DNA of 64,000 nucleotides, taken from positions 62,001 through 126,000 of the forward strand of contig JACGCK010000015.1 of the NCBI GenBank assembly GCA_014925825.1, written 5' to 3'. A program made the position numbers and the translations under genes. A model generated the notes under the pieces. The model did not search any database and had not been told where the DNA came from. It saw only the letters and a list, made by a program, of their open reading frames with translations. The number at the start of each line of letters is the position of its first letter. The first letter of the stretch is position 1. The DNA comes from Pholiota molesta. Lineage: Eukaryota > Basidiomycota > Agaricomycetes > Agaricales > Strophariaceae. Shown here piece after piece: positions 23,780 through 36,034 of the stretch.

Positions 23780-26700
23780 TCAAATCCCTGCCAGTTTCTT
23801 GAGCAAGGCGAATTCTTCTTGTCCAGTTGCTTTACAGAGCGCATAGAACTTGGACTCGGGGTTGCTGAGTAGAGTAGCAGGCCTGCAGGAATTGAAATAT
23901 CAGTTTTATCTTAGTATATAGCGAAGTATCGGCCTACCGATCGAATTCAACAATTGAACCTCGTTCCAGGAGCATGACCTGCAAGGAAAGGGATATTGGT
24001 GAGGTGTCCGGAATTTAACTCATGAACAAGCATGAACTCACCTTATCGTAATCTATCACTGTACGCAGACGATGTGCAATAGTTAAGATGGTGCTGTCAG
24101 CGAATTCCCTTTGTAATCGATCATCGTCAGAGAATATCGAATGAGATATGAGAAGTGCACTCACTCTCGCATTGTTTTTCCAATCAACTCATCGGTCACA
24201 TAATCCACACTAAAGAAAGGGGGTCAAGTTAATCCGCTGTAGGCTCCTAAGTTAACTTGCCTTGCTGTAGCCTGAACATTCGATGAGACATCAGAAGGCT
24301 CCAAGCGCACACGTGTATAATAACTCACCTCATCCATGATCAGAACTTTGGAATGCCTTAAAATCGCTCGTGCCATGCAAAGTAGTTGTTTCTCCCTGCG
24401 GTCCATAAATTCAAAACATGTTCAATCATGTCAATATCAAAAAAGGACGCACCCTGCGGAGAAGTTTCCACCGGCTTCAGATACTTTCGAATCCAAGTCC
24501 TGGAAGACATTCGCATTCTCCGTCAGTTCTAGCTGAACAGCGGAACTACTGGATAGAATCAGATGAACTCGGCGAAGAGCTTCATACTTTAGAGAAGGCT
24601 AGAGTTAGCAATCGTGGAAGGGATCTCATTCAATAAGCCTCACGATTTCAGGGTCTTCATATTCTCCAAACACATCCAAGGTAGAACGAAGAGTACCGCT
24701 CAAAAGCGTTGGATCCTGCGGTATGATGGTCAACCGTGTTCGAAGGTCCGTTATGCCAATCTTTGATATGTCAATCCCATCAATCAAAATACTTCCTTGA
24801 AGAGCCTCGACAAATCTGAAGAAAGATAATGCCAGGGTACTCTTCCCCGAACCCGTTCGTCCAATTACTCCGATCTGAAGGTCACAAAGTCAAGGAAGAT
24901 ATATCGTAAGTACATTTTTTCGTTTCTCACTGACCTTTTCGCCGGCTTTGATCTCGAAATAAAGATTATGAAGGACATTGGGGAGGTGAGGCTTAGCGAA
25001 AGCCGGTCAATTCTTCCGTCCTGAATATGACATTGCAAGGTGTCTTACAGCGTAGCGGACGGTCAGATTCTCGCACTTTATGGAACCCTCGGAAGGCCAC
25101 AGAGCAGAGGGTCTTGGTTCGATGAATTCAGCGGGTTCTCTTTCAATCTCGGTATAATCTTTGATTCGCTCCAATGCAACCTAGAAAACGAATTGAGATA
25201 AAGGTCAAGAAAGACATCCATACGCACCAATGCTTGCTCAAGACCAATAAAGCGCCTGACCTGGCATTTATATTAGCCAGATTATTCCAAATATCACTAC
25301 ATATCTTGGCTCACCATTCCGAGTAGATCTTGGTCTATCGTCGAAACGAAGGTCAGGACGAAGCCCGCCAAAGACGCGCTTACATTTGGGGATACGAGGC
25401 ATATAACACTAGTCAGTCCAACTAAAATCGTGGATAACATATTGAAGCGAATGTTAAGCCAACGATTTACTAAAGAATTAATTAGATATGCGTCACCGAT
25501 GCGCAATACTGTCTTACCTCCCCACATCCAATAAAATGGATTCGTGTTCTGAACATGAAGATGTGAATCACGTAGCCCTCAAGGAAAGGAAAAGTTTATA
25601 CGAACAGTGTCAACGGCTCGTAGCATGTCTCTCAAAAACTGTGAAGAAGCTCCAAAAGCGCGAATGGTGGTTATTCCCGATATTGTTTCTGCGTATAGTG
25701 AATAAATCGGGGAACGTGTTACGGAGTCTTAATATGTGGCATTAATACATTGGGAATAACCTTTTTTCATTTAAATTCTTACCTAGCCGCCTCATATCTC
25801 TTGACGCCTGTCCATAAACCTATACCATAGGAAGTTAGAAGATCGCTGTATAGGAACTGAGAAAGAATTTACTTGGGCAACTGAATGGGTTGTCGTGAGT
25901 TGAATGAGCTACGTGAATGGGTGCTTTTTAACATTGAAACGTACCATTCCAATAGATTGTTCCAAGAACTATAACCGAAATAATGAAAAGAGGACCGCCC
26001 ACAATGCTAAGAGTAACGAAGGTCGTGATCGTGGACAGTGCACCTATGATGGTTTGGCCGAAAGCATCGGAAAGCCTGCTATCGATTCCTGCACCACATT
26101 TGTAAGTCTAGTATCACAAAAACAAAATGTGTTCTTACCTTCGAAGTCTTTGCCAAAGCGATTCAGGAGGCTTCCGCGCGAGGTACTCTCATGGAACCTA
26201 AGCGATGCAAATAAAATAGATTCCAACAGTTGGTTGTACAGAGTTCGCGATGCACGTATAGAGCCGGCATAGAGAATAAACCATCGAATAGTAGAGATAA
26301 CAAGACCAGTGAGAGTAATGGCTGCATATATCGAGATGTAGAATGTTGGAGAGCGTCCATCTCCACGTAATGCAAAGGTTGCCCAATATCTATTCAAGAT
26401 GTCAGAAATTCGACACGATGGTGACAACTTTCAATCACTTACCCTAGCCAACCTCGGTCCAATACAGGGCCTACAGCAGCAGCGATGAAGATGGCGACGA
26501 AACTGATCCAATACCAGCGATTCCCACAAGCACTGAGATACGATTCCCAAATATCGCGGCTGACACGTCCTTGAGTGCGTTTTTCATCTTGAACTAACTT
26601 ATGAGGCCGTTTGTTCTCTGATTTAGAACCTGAGGCCTGCAAAGATACTATAATGGAGCCCGTTGATATCTGGGATTGACTTTCCATAAGTTGACCCCCC

Positions 26701-29700
26701 TCGAGCTCTTCAACAGTGTCAGAAGAGTTATTGGCCGGTGTGCTTTCCTCGACTGCGTGCGCCGAAGAATTTATGAGTGAGTTAAAGACTCCAGACTGAT
26801 AGAACCCTTCCTTAGATCCTTTGAAGCAAACATTACCATTGTCCAGAGCGACAACATAGGATGCTCCAGGAGCGCATAGCTGTATGTGATGTGAGACAAG
26901 AATCACTGTCCTTCCACGAACCATTTCACCCTTCAGGCATTGATGATAGATATGATGAGCGGTGTGGGCATCGACTGATTGCAAATCAAAACGAGTAGCT
27001 ACAAGTTTATTCGAAGAAACACTCACCGGCGGAGAGTACATCATCTAGTATCAGAATAGAGGCTCGAGAGTAAACAGCGCGAGCAAGGCATACTACGAAA
27101 TAAAATCCAATCATCGTCTTTGGATTTGAAGGAAAATAAAACTGACCTCTGGCCTTCTGACCGCCCGATAGATTAATCTATGCACCGTTGATCAACAAAA
27201 CTGATCTTGGTGTACAATATTAATATGAGCGTACCCCGTGCTCTCCTATCTCTGACATATCGCCGTCTTCAAAGATTTTCAGATCATGGACAAGAGCGCA
27301 AACCTCAGACGGAGTAAATCGAGGTATTTCCAAATAGATTAGAGCTGTCAATCGAACTTACCTCTAGAGTTTGAAGGTACCGCTCTTCATCATATGGAAG
27401 GTTAAAAAGGATGTTGTCTGGCTATGGATTAGAGTTGCGGAAAGTTTACACATGCAAAAATGTTACCTTTGAATGACGCATTTCGCAGCCAGGGGGTCTA
27501 ACCATCGTGTGAGAGAGAAGTCTTGTTCAAGTTATCGTATTCACCTGAGAGACATATGCACAAGCGCCATCAACTATCCAATCCTCCTTCTGGATTGTGA
27601 GATGTGGGACAACCGACAAGGAATCAGGAGGTGTTCGCGGGCAACTTATCCTTCCGGAAAGGATTTTGGCTTCACCGAGTAAGGCTACAGGAACCATATT
27701 CAATCGAAACGACAAGAACGCGAGGGTAGAGCGCACCTAAAACAAGCAACGTCTTCCCGGATCCTAGCTTTCCGCACACGAGTGTCAATTCTCCGTGGGG
27801 AAAATCGAGGGAGACATCAATAAGTCGGAACTTGTTTGCTGATGTCGAAGTAGTCGCCGAGGGCCAGGTTACAGTACATGACTGAAGGGCTATGGTCTTG
27901 CGCTGCTGCTGAAGAGGTGGAACAACCTCAATGTCTGCACCATTTAGGTATTTCTCTACACGTCGCAAAGAGACGAGACCCTGAAGCAGATTGATGACGA
28001 TTTCAGGTAGCGATGTAAGGGCAAACCGCATTTCCGCGAAAACTGCAATGGAGGGTGCTTAGTCAAAATGAGGGTTAAAGATGGTGGGATATGCGAACCA
28101 AGGATAGATGTAAATGCAATGGATGGAGTGAGAGGCTGATTCCTGATGACTGCAAAGTGCCAGAAAGATGCTAATGTGACTAATATAGGAATGCCGCTCC
28201 TATATATGTGTAATGTTCATATCAGCAAACAAGAAATAGATAGATAAAGACGATGTTACCAGAGAGTGTTCCATAAAGTCTATGGGTCAAATAAGCGAGA
28301 TACGCAGGAGAAGTATGATCAAGCTATAATCACCTCAATGGAGTAGCTGATTCGTTGCCATTTGAGTTCCCTATCACGTATAGCGTGAACTCGCTTTTCA
28401 AAGCTCCGCTCCCATCCCATGAACTGCACTTCCGTCGGTATATGTCAAAACGAAATAAGAACAAAAAGACAAACTTTCAGCATCCGTATACCATCAAGGA
28501 TCTGGATCCTTCAATTTCGAACCAAAATAAAAGGAAGGGAGATCATACTTCATTCATCAGAGAAAGTCTTTCATCGCGAGTCTTCATAAGATTTTCCTGT
28601 GCACCTGTAAAGATGATAGCAATGGTTGGTGACAGATTTCGATTGATGCTTAACAAACCTTACTCATGACGACCTTTCCAGAATACCGATTTAGCGGAAG
28701 GAATACACATGTAACAGCAAGGCCAACAAAGGAAGATATCCCTATTGAATATTAATGTCTTCCATCAAAAGTTGTCAAAGATAAAGTGAAAGAAACACCC
28801 CGCTACCAAGTAAGTCATAGAGGAAGACAATGGCGATCACGGTTTCTACAGAGCTAGCTATCGGAGGTAGACTGATAAGAACATGAAAACAAAGTGACGA
28901 AGCGATTGAGACGCACAAATAAACGCAAAAACCTGACCGGCGGTTTCTGCGACTCGATCTGCATCTGTGGTCATCAATGTCATAATTTGGGCCTTGCTCG
29001 AAAATTCACTGGCATCTTCGTTCTTTTGGGATTCGCTCCCGTCGTTAAGCGATGCAGCAGATGATGCGGCATCCTTGCGAGTGAGGGTCTTCGCATACAG
29101 AACGGAGCCAAGTTGCATCTTAAGACGTGTCTGCACAATGGTGCCTGCTAATGAAAAGACCTGCCCATTCACTAAAAATGTCAATATAGTAAATATCAGG
29201 AAGATGAGTGGGTGTCTTACTCAAGTAGGCAAGAGCATGTCCGCAAGATAGACCGACAACATAAATCCATCCCCAGGATTTGTCTTCGCGTTTGGGATCA
29301 GCTTCCAAAGAAGCCACAAGCAATCTCAGAAAGAAGGGAGGAATATACGCCGTGATTGGCAAGATGGAAGAAAGAAAGAGGAGAGCGGCGAAGGCAACAT
29401 AGTTCAGGCGTGTCAATCGCCATCCCAAGAGCAAACCGCTATCAGGAACTGGACTCCAGAACATATTGCGCGATGAAACATTGCGCATAATTTCCTTCAT
29501 CTTTGCATAGTTGTACGATGCTCGCATGTTGGCTGGAAGGATAGGGAGATCTCCGATGTTGATGCTTGACAGAGTATTTCCTAGCCAGATTACTTTCGTG
29601 GTATATGAAAATAATAACAGATCCAAAGGAGATGCATCTAGTGAGTTGACATGAGAAATCGACTCAGTGTATGATAAATAAAGAAATACGCACCAACCAC

Positions 29701-30409
29701 ACCACATACATTCACTTCATCCTTGTTAGTGATTTCTCGGACAATTCTATCAGAATAGATAGCGGACGGTGAAAAGTGAAGCGGAGGTCCAAGAGGAGTG
29801 GTATAACACGCAGCACCTGCAATGGCATAGACCCCAATGACAGCGTACCCCCAACTAGAGGTTGAGCTAACATGCGGGATCATTGCAGAACACGCCAATA
29901 ACGCAAATGCAATAGAAAGAAGTGTCGTAAGATGAAGGATAGATTCTGTATGCGCCTCTGTAGCATTCTGTCGGACAGAAAGGGAAGCAAGAAGGAAGAC
30001 ATAAAGAGAGAATGCGGCTTGCAACGAATGAACTGCGGTGTAATGGATTTCTGCACTGGTAATGGACCATCCCAACGCAGCCGTGGTTACGACTAGACCA
30101 AAAGCCAGCAGAAACGAAATGAAAATCTTCCTCCAACGCATCTAATCATCGAATATTAATGGGGCCCCAACGCCGGTCTGCCAGCCTCTCTCAACGCACC
30201 CGGGTCCAGAAGCTCTCCGCATTCACTGGGTATCCGTCAATCATATCCTCAGCCTTTGACACATCGAAAGCATCATGTTCCTCCCCTCGATCCACGTGAA
30301 CGGGCAACTGAATGTTCCCTTCGGTCCTCCGAACCACAAATAACGCGAAAAAGCTTGCCACATTACTCAGGACGAGTACGACCGCGATTGCGAGCTGTAA
30401 TCGCGGCAT
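23780..30409 (-). CDS. ABC transporter, ABCC (MRP) subfamily, full length
   Basis: The model has 37 exons and 1552 residues, all in one frame. Exons, 5' to 3': 30409-30200, 30141-29694, 29637-29221, 29171-28925, 28871-28807, 28741-28664, 28604-28549, 28501-28475, 28423-28334, 28279-28260, 28199-28099, 28042-27737, 27684-27545, 27497-27467, 27417-27362, 27303-27235, 27177-27147, 27092-27027, 26974-26443, 26389-26139, 26088-25945, 25880-25873, 25819-25783, 25727-25606, 25548-25518, 25469-25315, 25260-25228, 25180-25049, 24991-24935, 24874-24644, 24586-24453, 24395-24329, 24271-24261, 24209-24165, 24108-24042, 23978-23938, 23882-23780. The order is extra N-terminal membrane domain, TMD1, NBD1 (Walker A GKLGSGKT at about 676, LSGGQ at about 790, Walker B LILDD), TMD2, NBD2 (GRTGSGKS at about 1325, degenerate signature NFSAGEKQ at about 1438, Walker B LIMDE, H-loop IAHRL). 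It should export organic anions or conjugates at the plasma or vacuolar membrane. The substrate is unknown. The donor after exon 4 (GTTTAT) is atypical. Confidence 0.93.
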
Positions 30410-31639
30410 GTTATTACTGCCTGGGTAGCTTGAATGAGTATGTGTTGTCTTTCCTCTCAGTATCAAATGTTGGGGGTAAGAAAGGAACTCAAGGGTGTGT
30501 TTCGTTGCGATGGGCCTTTTGTTCAGTGGTCACGCAATCCATTCGGATACGTATCAAGCGTCCTGTGATGTCCATCTTGCCATCGGTTAGGTTTCTTATA
30601 ATAGCCACTTGAGAGGATTTTAAAAGATTTTTGAGCATGTTTCAAGCGCCGTGAGAGCTTGCGATTGCTTTGAAGCGATGTTGAGAATGGGGCTTGGTGT
30701 AGGGCGGCGTTGTGAAAATTTGAAAGGTTGACATATAAGTAAGTCAAGGATAAAGGCGAAGCGTACGCGTCAATCTTCAAGCAGGCAACGCAAGCACAGT
30801 CACTTTCAACGTTCAACCTTCTGAGTCTAGCGTTCAACAATTCATCGGAGGAGTTTTGTTGAAACAGTTGATAGGAAGTCCTTATAAAGGACCCGCTCCT
30901 GCGGGGGAAGGCTCGCTGCGCCATCCAAGAGGTAGACGTCGACTCCGGCCCGGGTGTTCGGCGGGTGAAGGCGGGTGAAGCCGGCGTCCCAATGAGTGAC
31001 AGGGATTGAATGCAACTCTCAAGCCCCACACATACCCGGCTTTTGAGGCCCAAGCAAGTTCAAAAAGTCGAAAAAACACACTTGCAGATATGATATATGA
31101 AAGAAACTCAACGATTACATTCAGAAAAGCCTGGATATATGACAAATAGTGTATGGAACAAAAGCCAAAATGACGAAACAATACGCCAAAACTCCTGGAT
31201 TTTTTGGCATATTCATAAATGAGACCTCTATCCCTAACTACTATGTAAGTTTGAGGGGTCTGGAAAGTCAAACGAGTGAGATATGACGCTAACAACAAAC
31301 TGGGGACCATTTTCGTAAACAATATTTGTCCTTGTTTGCAGCCTGGTTCAGCCCTAAGAGAATGATTGCTCGCTTCGCTCGCAATAAAACAAGTGTATTC
31401 AGCGAAAGAAAACCCGTATTTAGCGATTTACGAGGTAATTACCTTCAGCGTGCAACGCTTTCAACTTTGCGCGGCTCGACAGTGCACTGTGAGTGTGGGC
31501 TCGACGTTGAGCGCTGAGCGCGCATCGTCATCATCATGTGGCAGTGTAGTCGCGTATTGAGACTCCGACACTTGTCCCAATCCCTCATCCTCCTCCTCGC
31601 CAATCCTCGCCGCACCCTATCCAGAGGTCATTGTATACC
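30410..31639. other. 1.2-kb divergent intergenic region
   Basis: This lies between the ABC transporter start and the RRM gene start. Open frames at 30523-31053 and 30882-31322 (minus) match no family. CT-rich and AAAC-rich stretches at about 31380-31620 fit a promoter for the RRM gene. No gene can be supported. Confidence 0.45.
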
Positions 31640-32400
31640 ATGGAGGAAGGCACGAAATCAAAGAAGACCGTCTTTGTCGGCGGCATCAGCGACGACACCG
31701 ACGAAACGACCCTTTACGAGAACTTTTCGACTTTCGGTGCGTTTTCAATCAAGCTAATTTATTTAGCAAGCGATATGTATTTACCACAACTCATCTTGTC
31801 CTTCTACGAAATAGGTGATATCCTCGAGGTCCAACTCCCTCCACCCGCCACGCAATACCACCAAAACCAGGCCGCGACCGGTGAGCTCTGATCTCCCGCC
31901 TTTCCTTCCATACGCAGACAGACACTCATGCGCTGCTCTATCTTTCGTTCCCTTTGCACAGCGCCCAAACATCGTGGATTCGCCTTCGTCACCTTCAGCT
32001 CCGCGGCCGACGCGCAGGACGCGATCGATAACATGGACATGAACGAACTGCAGGGGCGCGTGCTGAAAGTAAACCTCGCGCGGCCGATGAAGGCTGCACT
32101 GAACCCGCAAGGGAACAGAGCCAGTGCGTTTGACCTCCCCACATCAGTCACTGAATACCGGCATACTGACGGGATATTCGCTTATTGCAGTTTGGGAGTC
32201 CGAAGAGTGGTTGAAGGAGCATGTCAAGCCTCTGGCACAATCCGGAGGTCCGTCCTTGTCATATTTCGTTCTCTCTCTGACAGTTGTTTGTATTCACAAA
32301 ACAAACAAAAACAGGTGTTCAAGGACGTCATGCAAAAAGCGCAGAACCAGAAGAGGCTCAGGAAAAGAGCGACGACGATGATAACGCTATGGAGGAGTAA
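31640..32400 (+). CDS. RRM protein resembling the N-terminal part of cyclophilin PPIE/CYP33
   Basis: Five exons (31640-31736, 31815-31880, 31962-32123, 32191-32247, 32315-32400) give 155 residues. One RNA-recognition motif runs from [14 protein letters not shown] (RNP2 part) through [11 protein letters not shown] to HRGFAFVTF (RNP1) and [15 protein letters not shown]. The following [14 protein letters not shown] matches the Trp-rich linker after the RRM of human PPIE. The protein then ends in an acidic tail with no cyclophilin (peptidyl-prolyl isomerase) domain; the next 600 bp hold none either. Its role is probably RNA binding in the spliceosome or nucleus, by homology. The intron donor at 32248 (GTCCGT) is unusual but keeps the frame. 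Confidence 0.85.
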
Positions 32401-33028
32401 TCACTTCAAGTTGTTGGCAAATTCGATCGACTTAAAAGGCACACATGATTTGAAATCGCGATTCTTGTGGCGGCGTTCACTAGAATCTCACGAACGAGCA
32501 TATACATGGTCTAGTTATAAACCTCTATCTAGTAGGAAGACCTCGCTGATGCACCGAGGGGTTATTCGATGCACCAAGGGTTAATTCGCATCTTCTACAA
32601 TGGGTAAAGGTCGGCAGTACCTAGAGCACGACAGATTCGATACTATCGGTAGATACTGGGTCGGTATGGAATGGTATTCCTCCACGAGTTGGCAAAGGCA
32701 AAAATGTGGGGAGTCTTCTGAACGTTGACTGACGAGTGATCGGAGAGAAGGTTTCTCCAAATTGTTTACGCGTTGAAATTTCGAATAAGACGTGGGACGC
32801 TATTTTGGTAAGGCGCAAGCGAAACTTTATCGGCAGCGGTATGGTGGGCGTGCAAGCTTTGAGGCCATATGGCAGGGATAAAACACAGCGATGGCGTAGT
32901 CCTTGATGGTTTGGGGGGAAATGACTCGACCAGATAGTAGGCAGCGGAAGGAGCCCCACTGAACGGATTGACGACTGCTGTGGCACGGTAGAGCCTAGGG
33001 GTATGTAGGAAGATGTAGCGAAGCCACT
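32401..33028. other. convergent intergenic spacer
   Basis: About 630 bp lie between the stop of the RRM gene and the stop of TAF13. Minus-strand open frames here (32621-33032) have no recognisable domain. No gene is supported. Confidence 0.5.
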
Positions 33029-33869
33029 TCAAATACCCTTCGGGTTGTGAATGTCGGACTCTTCGAACTGGGCCCTTGCACGCTTGATATCCTCTTGCAT
33101 GAACAGCAGCTCCTCCATTCGCGCGAGCTTTTTTGCATCTGCTGGCCGTGACAGTGCACGGCGTAGATCATCAATGGATAAACGCGCTTTCTTTGAAGGT
33201 CCCGTCGCCGTCTGGCACTGTTAGGTAACAAGATGTGAGCATTTTAGACAAAGGCAGAGAGGCAAGGAAAGGACGCACGACGTCTGTGATGTATTCAATC
33301 AGGATCTCTTCCATCACATTTACCGTATCGTTAGCGGGGTTGCGGTCGTCTCCAAAGCCATACATCAGGTTCTTCACTGCGATTATGGGTCCTCCGTTAG
33401 CATCCATGAGACAAGCAGCGATCTACAACTCACATTCTTTCGTAAACAACCCCTTCAGATTCGACTGTCTCCTCCCCCCACGTCCACCAGTATGCACAGA
33501 CGGTATGCTCTCCCGCGCATAGCTCGGCGTATACGCAGTGAACGTCGCCGCCCTCTGCGGCTGCGGCGCAGGCACCGTCGGGGTGTGCTGCGTCACGGGG
33601 GCCACAGGCGGCCGCTGCACATGCTGCGCCACCGCGGCCGTCTGGAGCGCCGCGACTTGCGGGTGCGGCTGGGGGACATAGCTGTATGGATACGACCAGC
33701 CGTAGCTCGTTACCCCGGCTTGGTAGGCCCCGGGCGGGTAGGTGTATGCGCCGGGCGTCGTGGGATGGCCGTAGGGCGATGGGTGGTAGGCGCCGTATGG
33801 GTAGGCGGGCGTTGTTGGCGGCACTGTGCCCGGTGGTGGCGGCGTCGGTGTGTAGCCTTGATAAGACAT
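33029..33869 (-). CDS. TAF13: transcription initiation factor TFIID subunit 13
   Basis: Three exons (33869-33434, 33376-33279, 33217-33029) give 240 residues. After a Pro/Tyr/Ala-rich N-terminal region of about 145 residues (repeated YPYGAY-like tracts, probably disordered) comes LFTKELKNLMYGFGDDRN, the start of the TAF13/SPT3-type histone fold. It continues with TVNVMEEILIEYITDV, ARLSIDDLRRAL and ARMEELLFMQEDIKRAR. TAF13 pairs with TAF11 inside TFIID and contacts TBP. The histone fold is complete. The long low-complexity N-terminus exceeds the compact yeast protein, which is common in fungi. The start at MSYQGY was chosen because an upstream in-frame stretch (33947-33870) lacks an ATG. Confidence 0.94.
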
Positions 33870-33900
33870 GTTGTGGAACGAACGGAGAGTGGCAGACGGT

Positions 33901-34055
33901 GATGAAAGGCGGACGAGATGCGTGCGAAATCTGGCGAAGAGCTTCACACGGTCGAGCGTCTAATAAGCACTCAACAGACCCAGCTCAGATCAGATCTCAA
34001 GTATATCTGCATTCGCCTGTCATAGTTGCTGGCAAAAGCATAGTGGTGAATATCG
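33901..34055. repeat. segment upstream of TAF13, duplicated at 38507-38647
   Basis: GGCGGACGAGATGCGTGCGA followed by AATCTGGCGAAGAGCTTCAC recurs near 38516 with a few substitutions. Weaker similarity continues about 100 bp further. Both copies run in the same direction. The left copy lies in the 5' region of TAF13, so the right copy probably derives from it. Confidence 0.75.
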
Positions 34056-34120
34056 TTTTCAAAAATGCCGGATGTGTTTTGCTTCGAACGAGCATATATT
34101 TCTTGAGTGAGGGTATTCTA

Positions 34121-34180
34121 ATTACTATTACTATGCAGACCTATATATTACTATTACTATGTAGACCCATCTATTACTAC
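34121..34180. repeat. short tandem repeat, 26-bp unit
   Basis: ATTACTATTACTATG followed by CAGACCTATAT or TAGACCCATCT occurs twice, followed by a partial third unit, ending just beyond the stop of the RIM2 gene (in its 3' flank). It is a simple local duplication. Confidence 0.8.
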
Positions 34181-34181
34181 C

Positions 34182-35309
34182 TCAACTCCGTCCATCAGAA
34201 CCGAGCAGCTTCAACACGTACTCGTACACCCCAAATATAATGATAGCTGACGGAACGGAACGCATTAGGTGCGGCGTCATGCCACCATACAAGCCCGCTA
34301 AGCCCTCCTCTGCCCTAACCAATCGAAAACACTGCACAAGGCCGACGTACTTGCGGACCCCATTCTCTATCGGGGCTTGTCGTAGCCTTGTCCTCAGTAC
34401 CTGCGGTTATATCAGACAAGAGAAGATGGGTAGAAGTGAAGGGATGCTGGCAGACCTCGTGGGGATACGTTACCAAAACCGCTGCTAGCTTTGCAGATCC
34501 CGCAGCTCCGCTAGTGCTAGCCCAACTCTTAAATGCATGACCCCAGGTTTTGTCGCCCTGCGCATTGGCCCCAGTCGATATCGGGTAAAATAGATGCTTC
34601 AACTGTTCATAGAGAACCAACTGGGACACCGTCTCAAACGCGCCCAGATAACTTGCACCCAGGCCTTGGTACAGACCACGGATGCCCTCCTGTTGGAGGA
34701 TTTTCCGGACACAGTTGAGACTGCCTGCATACCGTCGGGCCGTAACGTCAGCTCCTTCTGTCCGACCGTCCAGCTGTAGCCTTGTCTTGACGACAAAGAC
34801 TGGGTTCATCACCGTCGAAACCGTTATAGACGCCGCGACAGCAGCCTGCGCGTGAACCAGGGCCGCGTCCTCTGCGCAACCCAGCATCTGCGCTCCGAGA
34901 CGCTTGGAGTTGCCATATACATAAAACTTGAGTGCCACCGAGGGGACCACACCCGAGAGGCTCGGTCCGAGACCACGGAAAAGACCACGCCAGCCTTCGA
35001 CATGGTGGATGTTACGCAAGACGCTGCCGGTCTGGAGGACATGATGTGACCACACGCCCAGAAAGGAAGCCGGGACGGGCTGGGGGGGAAGATGTCGCCG
35101 ACTCATAGAGGACTGGAATCGAGTTTTCAAGACATCGAGCGGAGAAGTTAATACAGTAGAGGTTAGCCCTGCGGTTCTGCAGAACGGTGATTAATGAGGA
35201 CTTGCACGGAGGATCTGAATGAGGTAACTTACGCGCCAGCGAAAAAATGTGTCCAAGCTTTTTGGTCGGGCAAGTAGGATCGTTGTCCTGTGGCAGCGTC
35301 TGATGGCAT
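34182..35309 (-). CDS. RIM2: mitochondrial pyrimidine nucleotide carrier
   Basis: Three exons (35309-35233, 35176-34456, 34400-34182) give 338 residues. It is an SLC25 carrier with three repeats: SPLDVLKTRFQ, MNPVFVVKTRLQLDGR and TYPHEVLRTRLRQAP. The YPHE signature of the third repeat, with the downstream GLYGGMTPHLMRSVPSAIII, is characteristic of Rim2/SLC25A33/36 carriers, which exchange pyrimidine nucleotides across the inner mitochondrial membrane for mtDNA and RNA synthesis. Intron 1 must use the first AG (35178-35177), giving FAGATAGLTSTV; later AGs break the frame. Length is normal. It is tandem with TAF13 and shares no obvious regulation with it. Confidence 0.9.
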
Positions 35310-36030
35310 TGACACCGTTGTTATCTATTCGTCTCGAGGACGGGAGTTCGACGAGGAGCTACTTACTGGGGGTGGGTAAGAGCTAGTGAAGGAGTAGCTG
35401 GTTTGACGCGTCTTTACAGCCGTTTGCATAATTCTGTAGTCTGCTAGCAACCGTAGGGTCAATAGGTACCGTTGTGGGCGATTTAAGATCACGTGCAGTT
35501 CCCACGCCCGCGACGCGTCCTTAATTACAATGAAAATCAACATGGATTCACGCGTTTATCTTGCCCAAATATACGACTTCCTCCCTTTCAGATTACAGCA
35601 CGAAGTTCAAAGACCCAGCCGAATGATTGGGGCCAAATTTGGGTGTGTCTGACCTCTTGAGTTGTCGTGAATCGTGATCGGTGACCATTGAAAGCAACAG
35701 TGAAGTGAACGACTTGAACAACTAGTATACTGCACTGACAACGTGCGAGCATAACATCATCATTGTGGGACAGGTGCCGGGATCGAAAAACATTGGGTGT
35801 GGGACAGCATAGTGACGGTGCACGGCACGCTCCAGGCGGACATGAGTACGAACTTTGGCATCTTTGACACGGGTGAGTATGTGCGTTCAGTTTCAATATT
35901 CAAGTATCATCCACATGAAGTCCTCCTTATGCACCGGGTTTGAGGTTGATTCAAAGGGATTTGAGTTAGATTTGAGACCAATACAAAGAAATTACGAATG
36001 ATAATAAGCTATGGAAACTAGGAATGTTGG
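35310..36030. other. intergenic, containing an orphan exon-like segment at 35761-35872
   Basis: On the plus strand 35761-35872 is open and reads HWVWDSIVTVHGTLQADMST then NFGIFDT, ending at a consensus GTGAGT donor at 35873. It is more GC-rich than its surroundings. No other exon could be joined to it, and I do not recognise the family. It looks like a fragment of a gene left behind, or copied in. The rest of the interval shows nothing. Confidence 0.3.
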
Positions 36031-36034
36031 TTTC

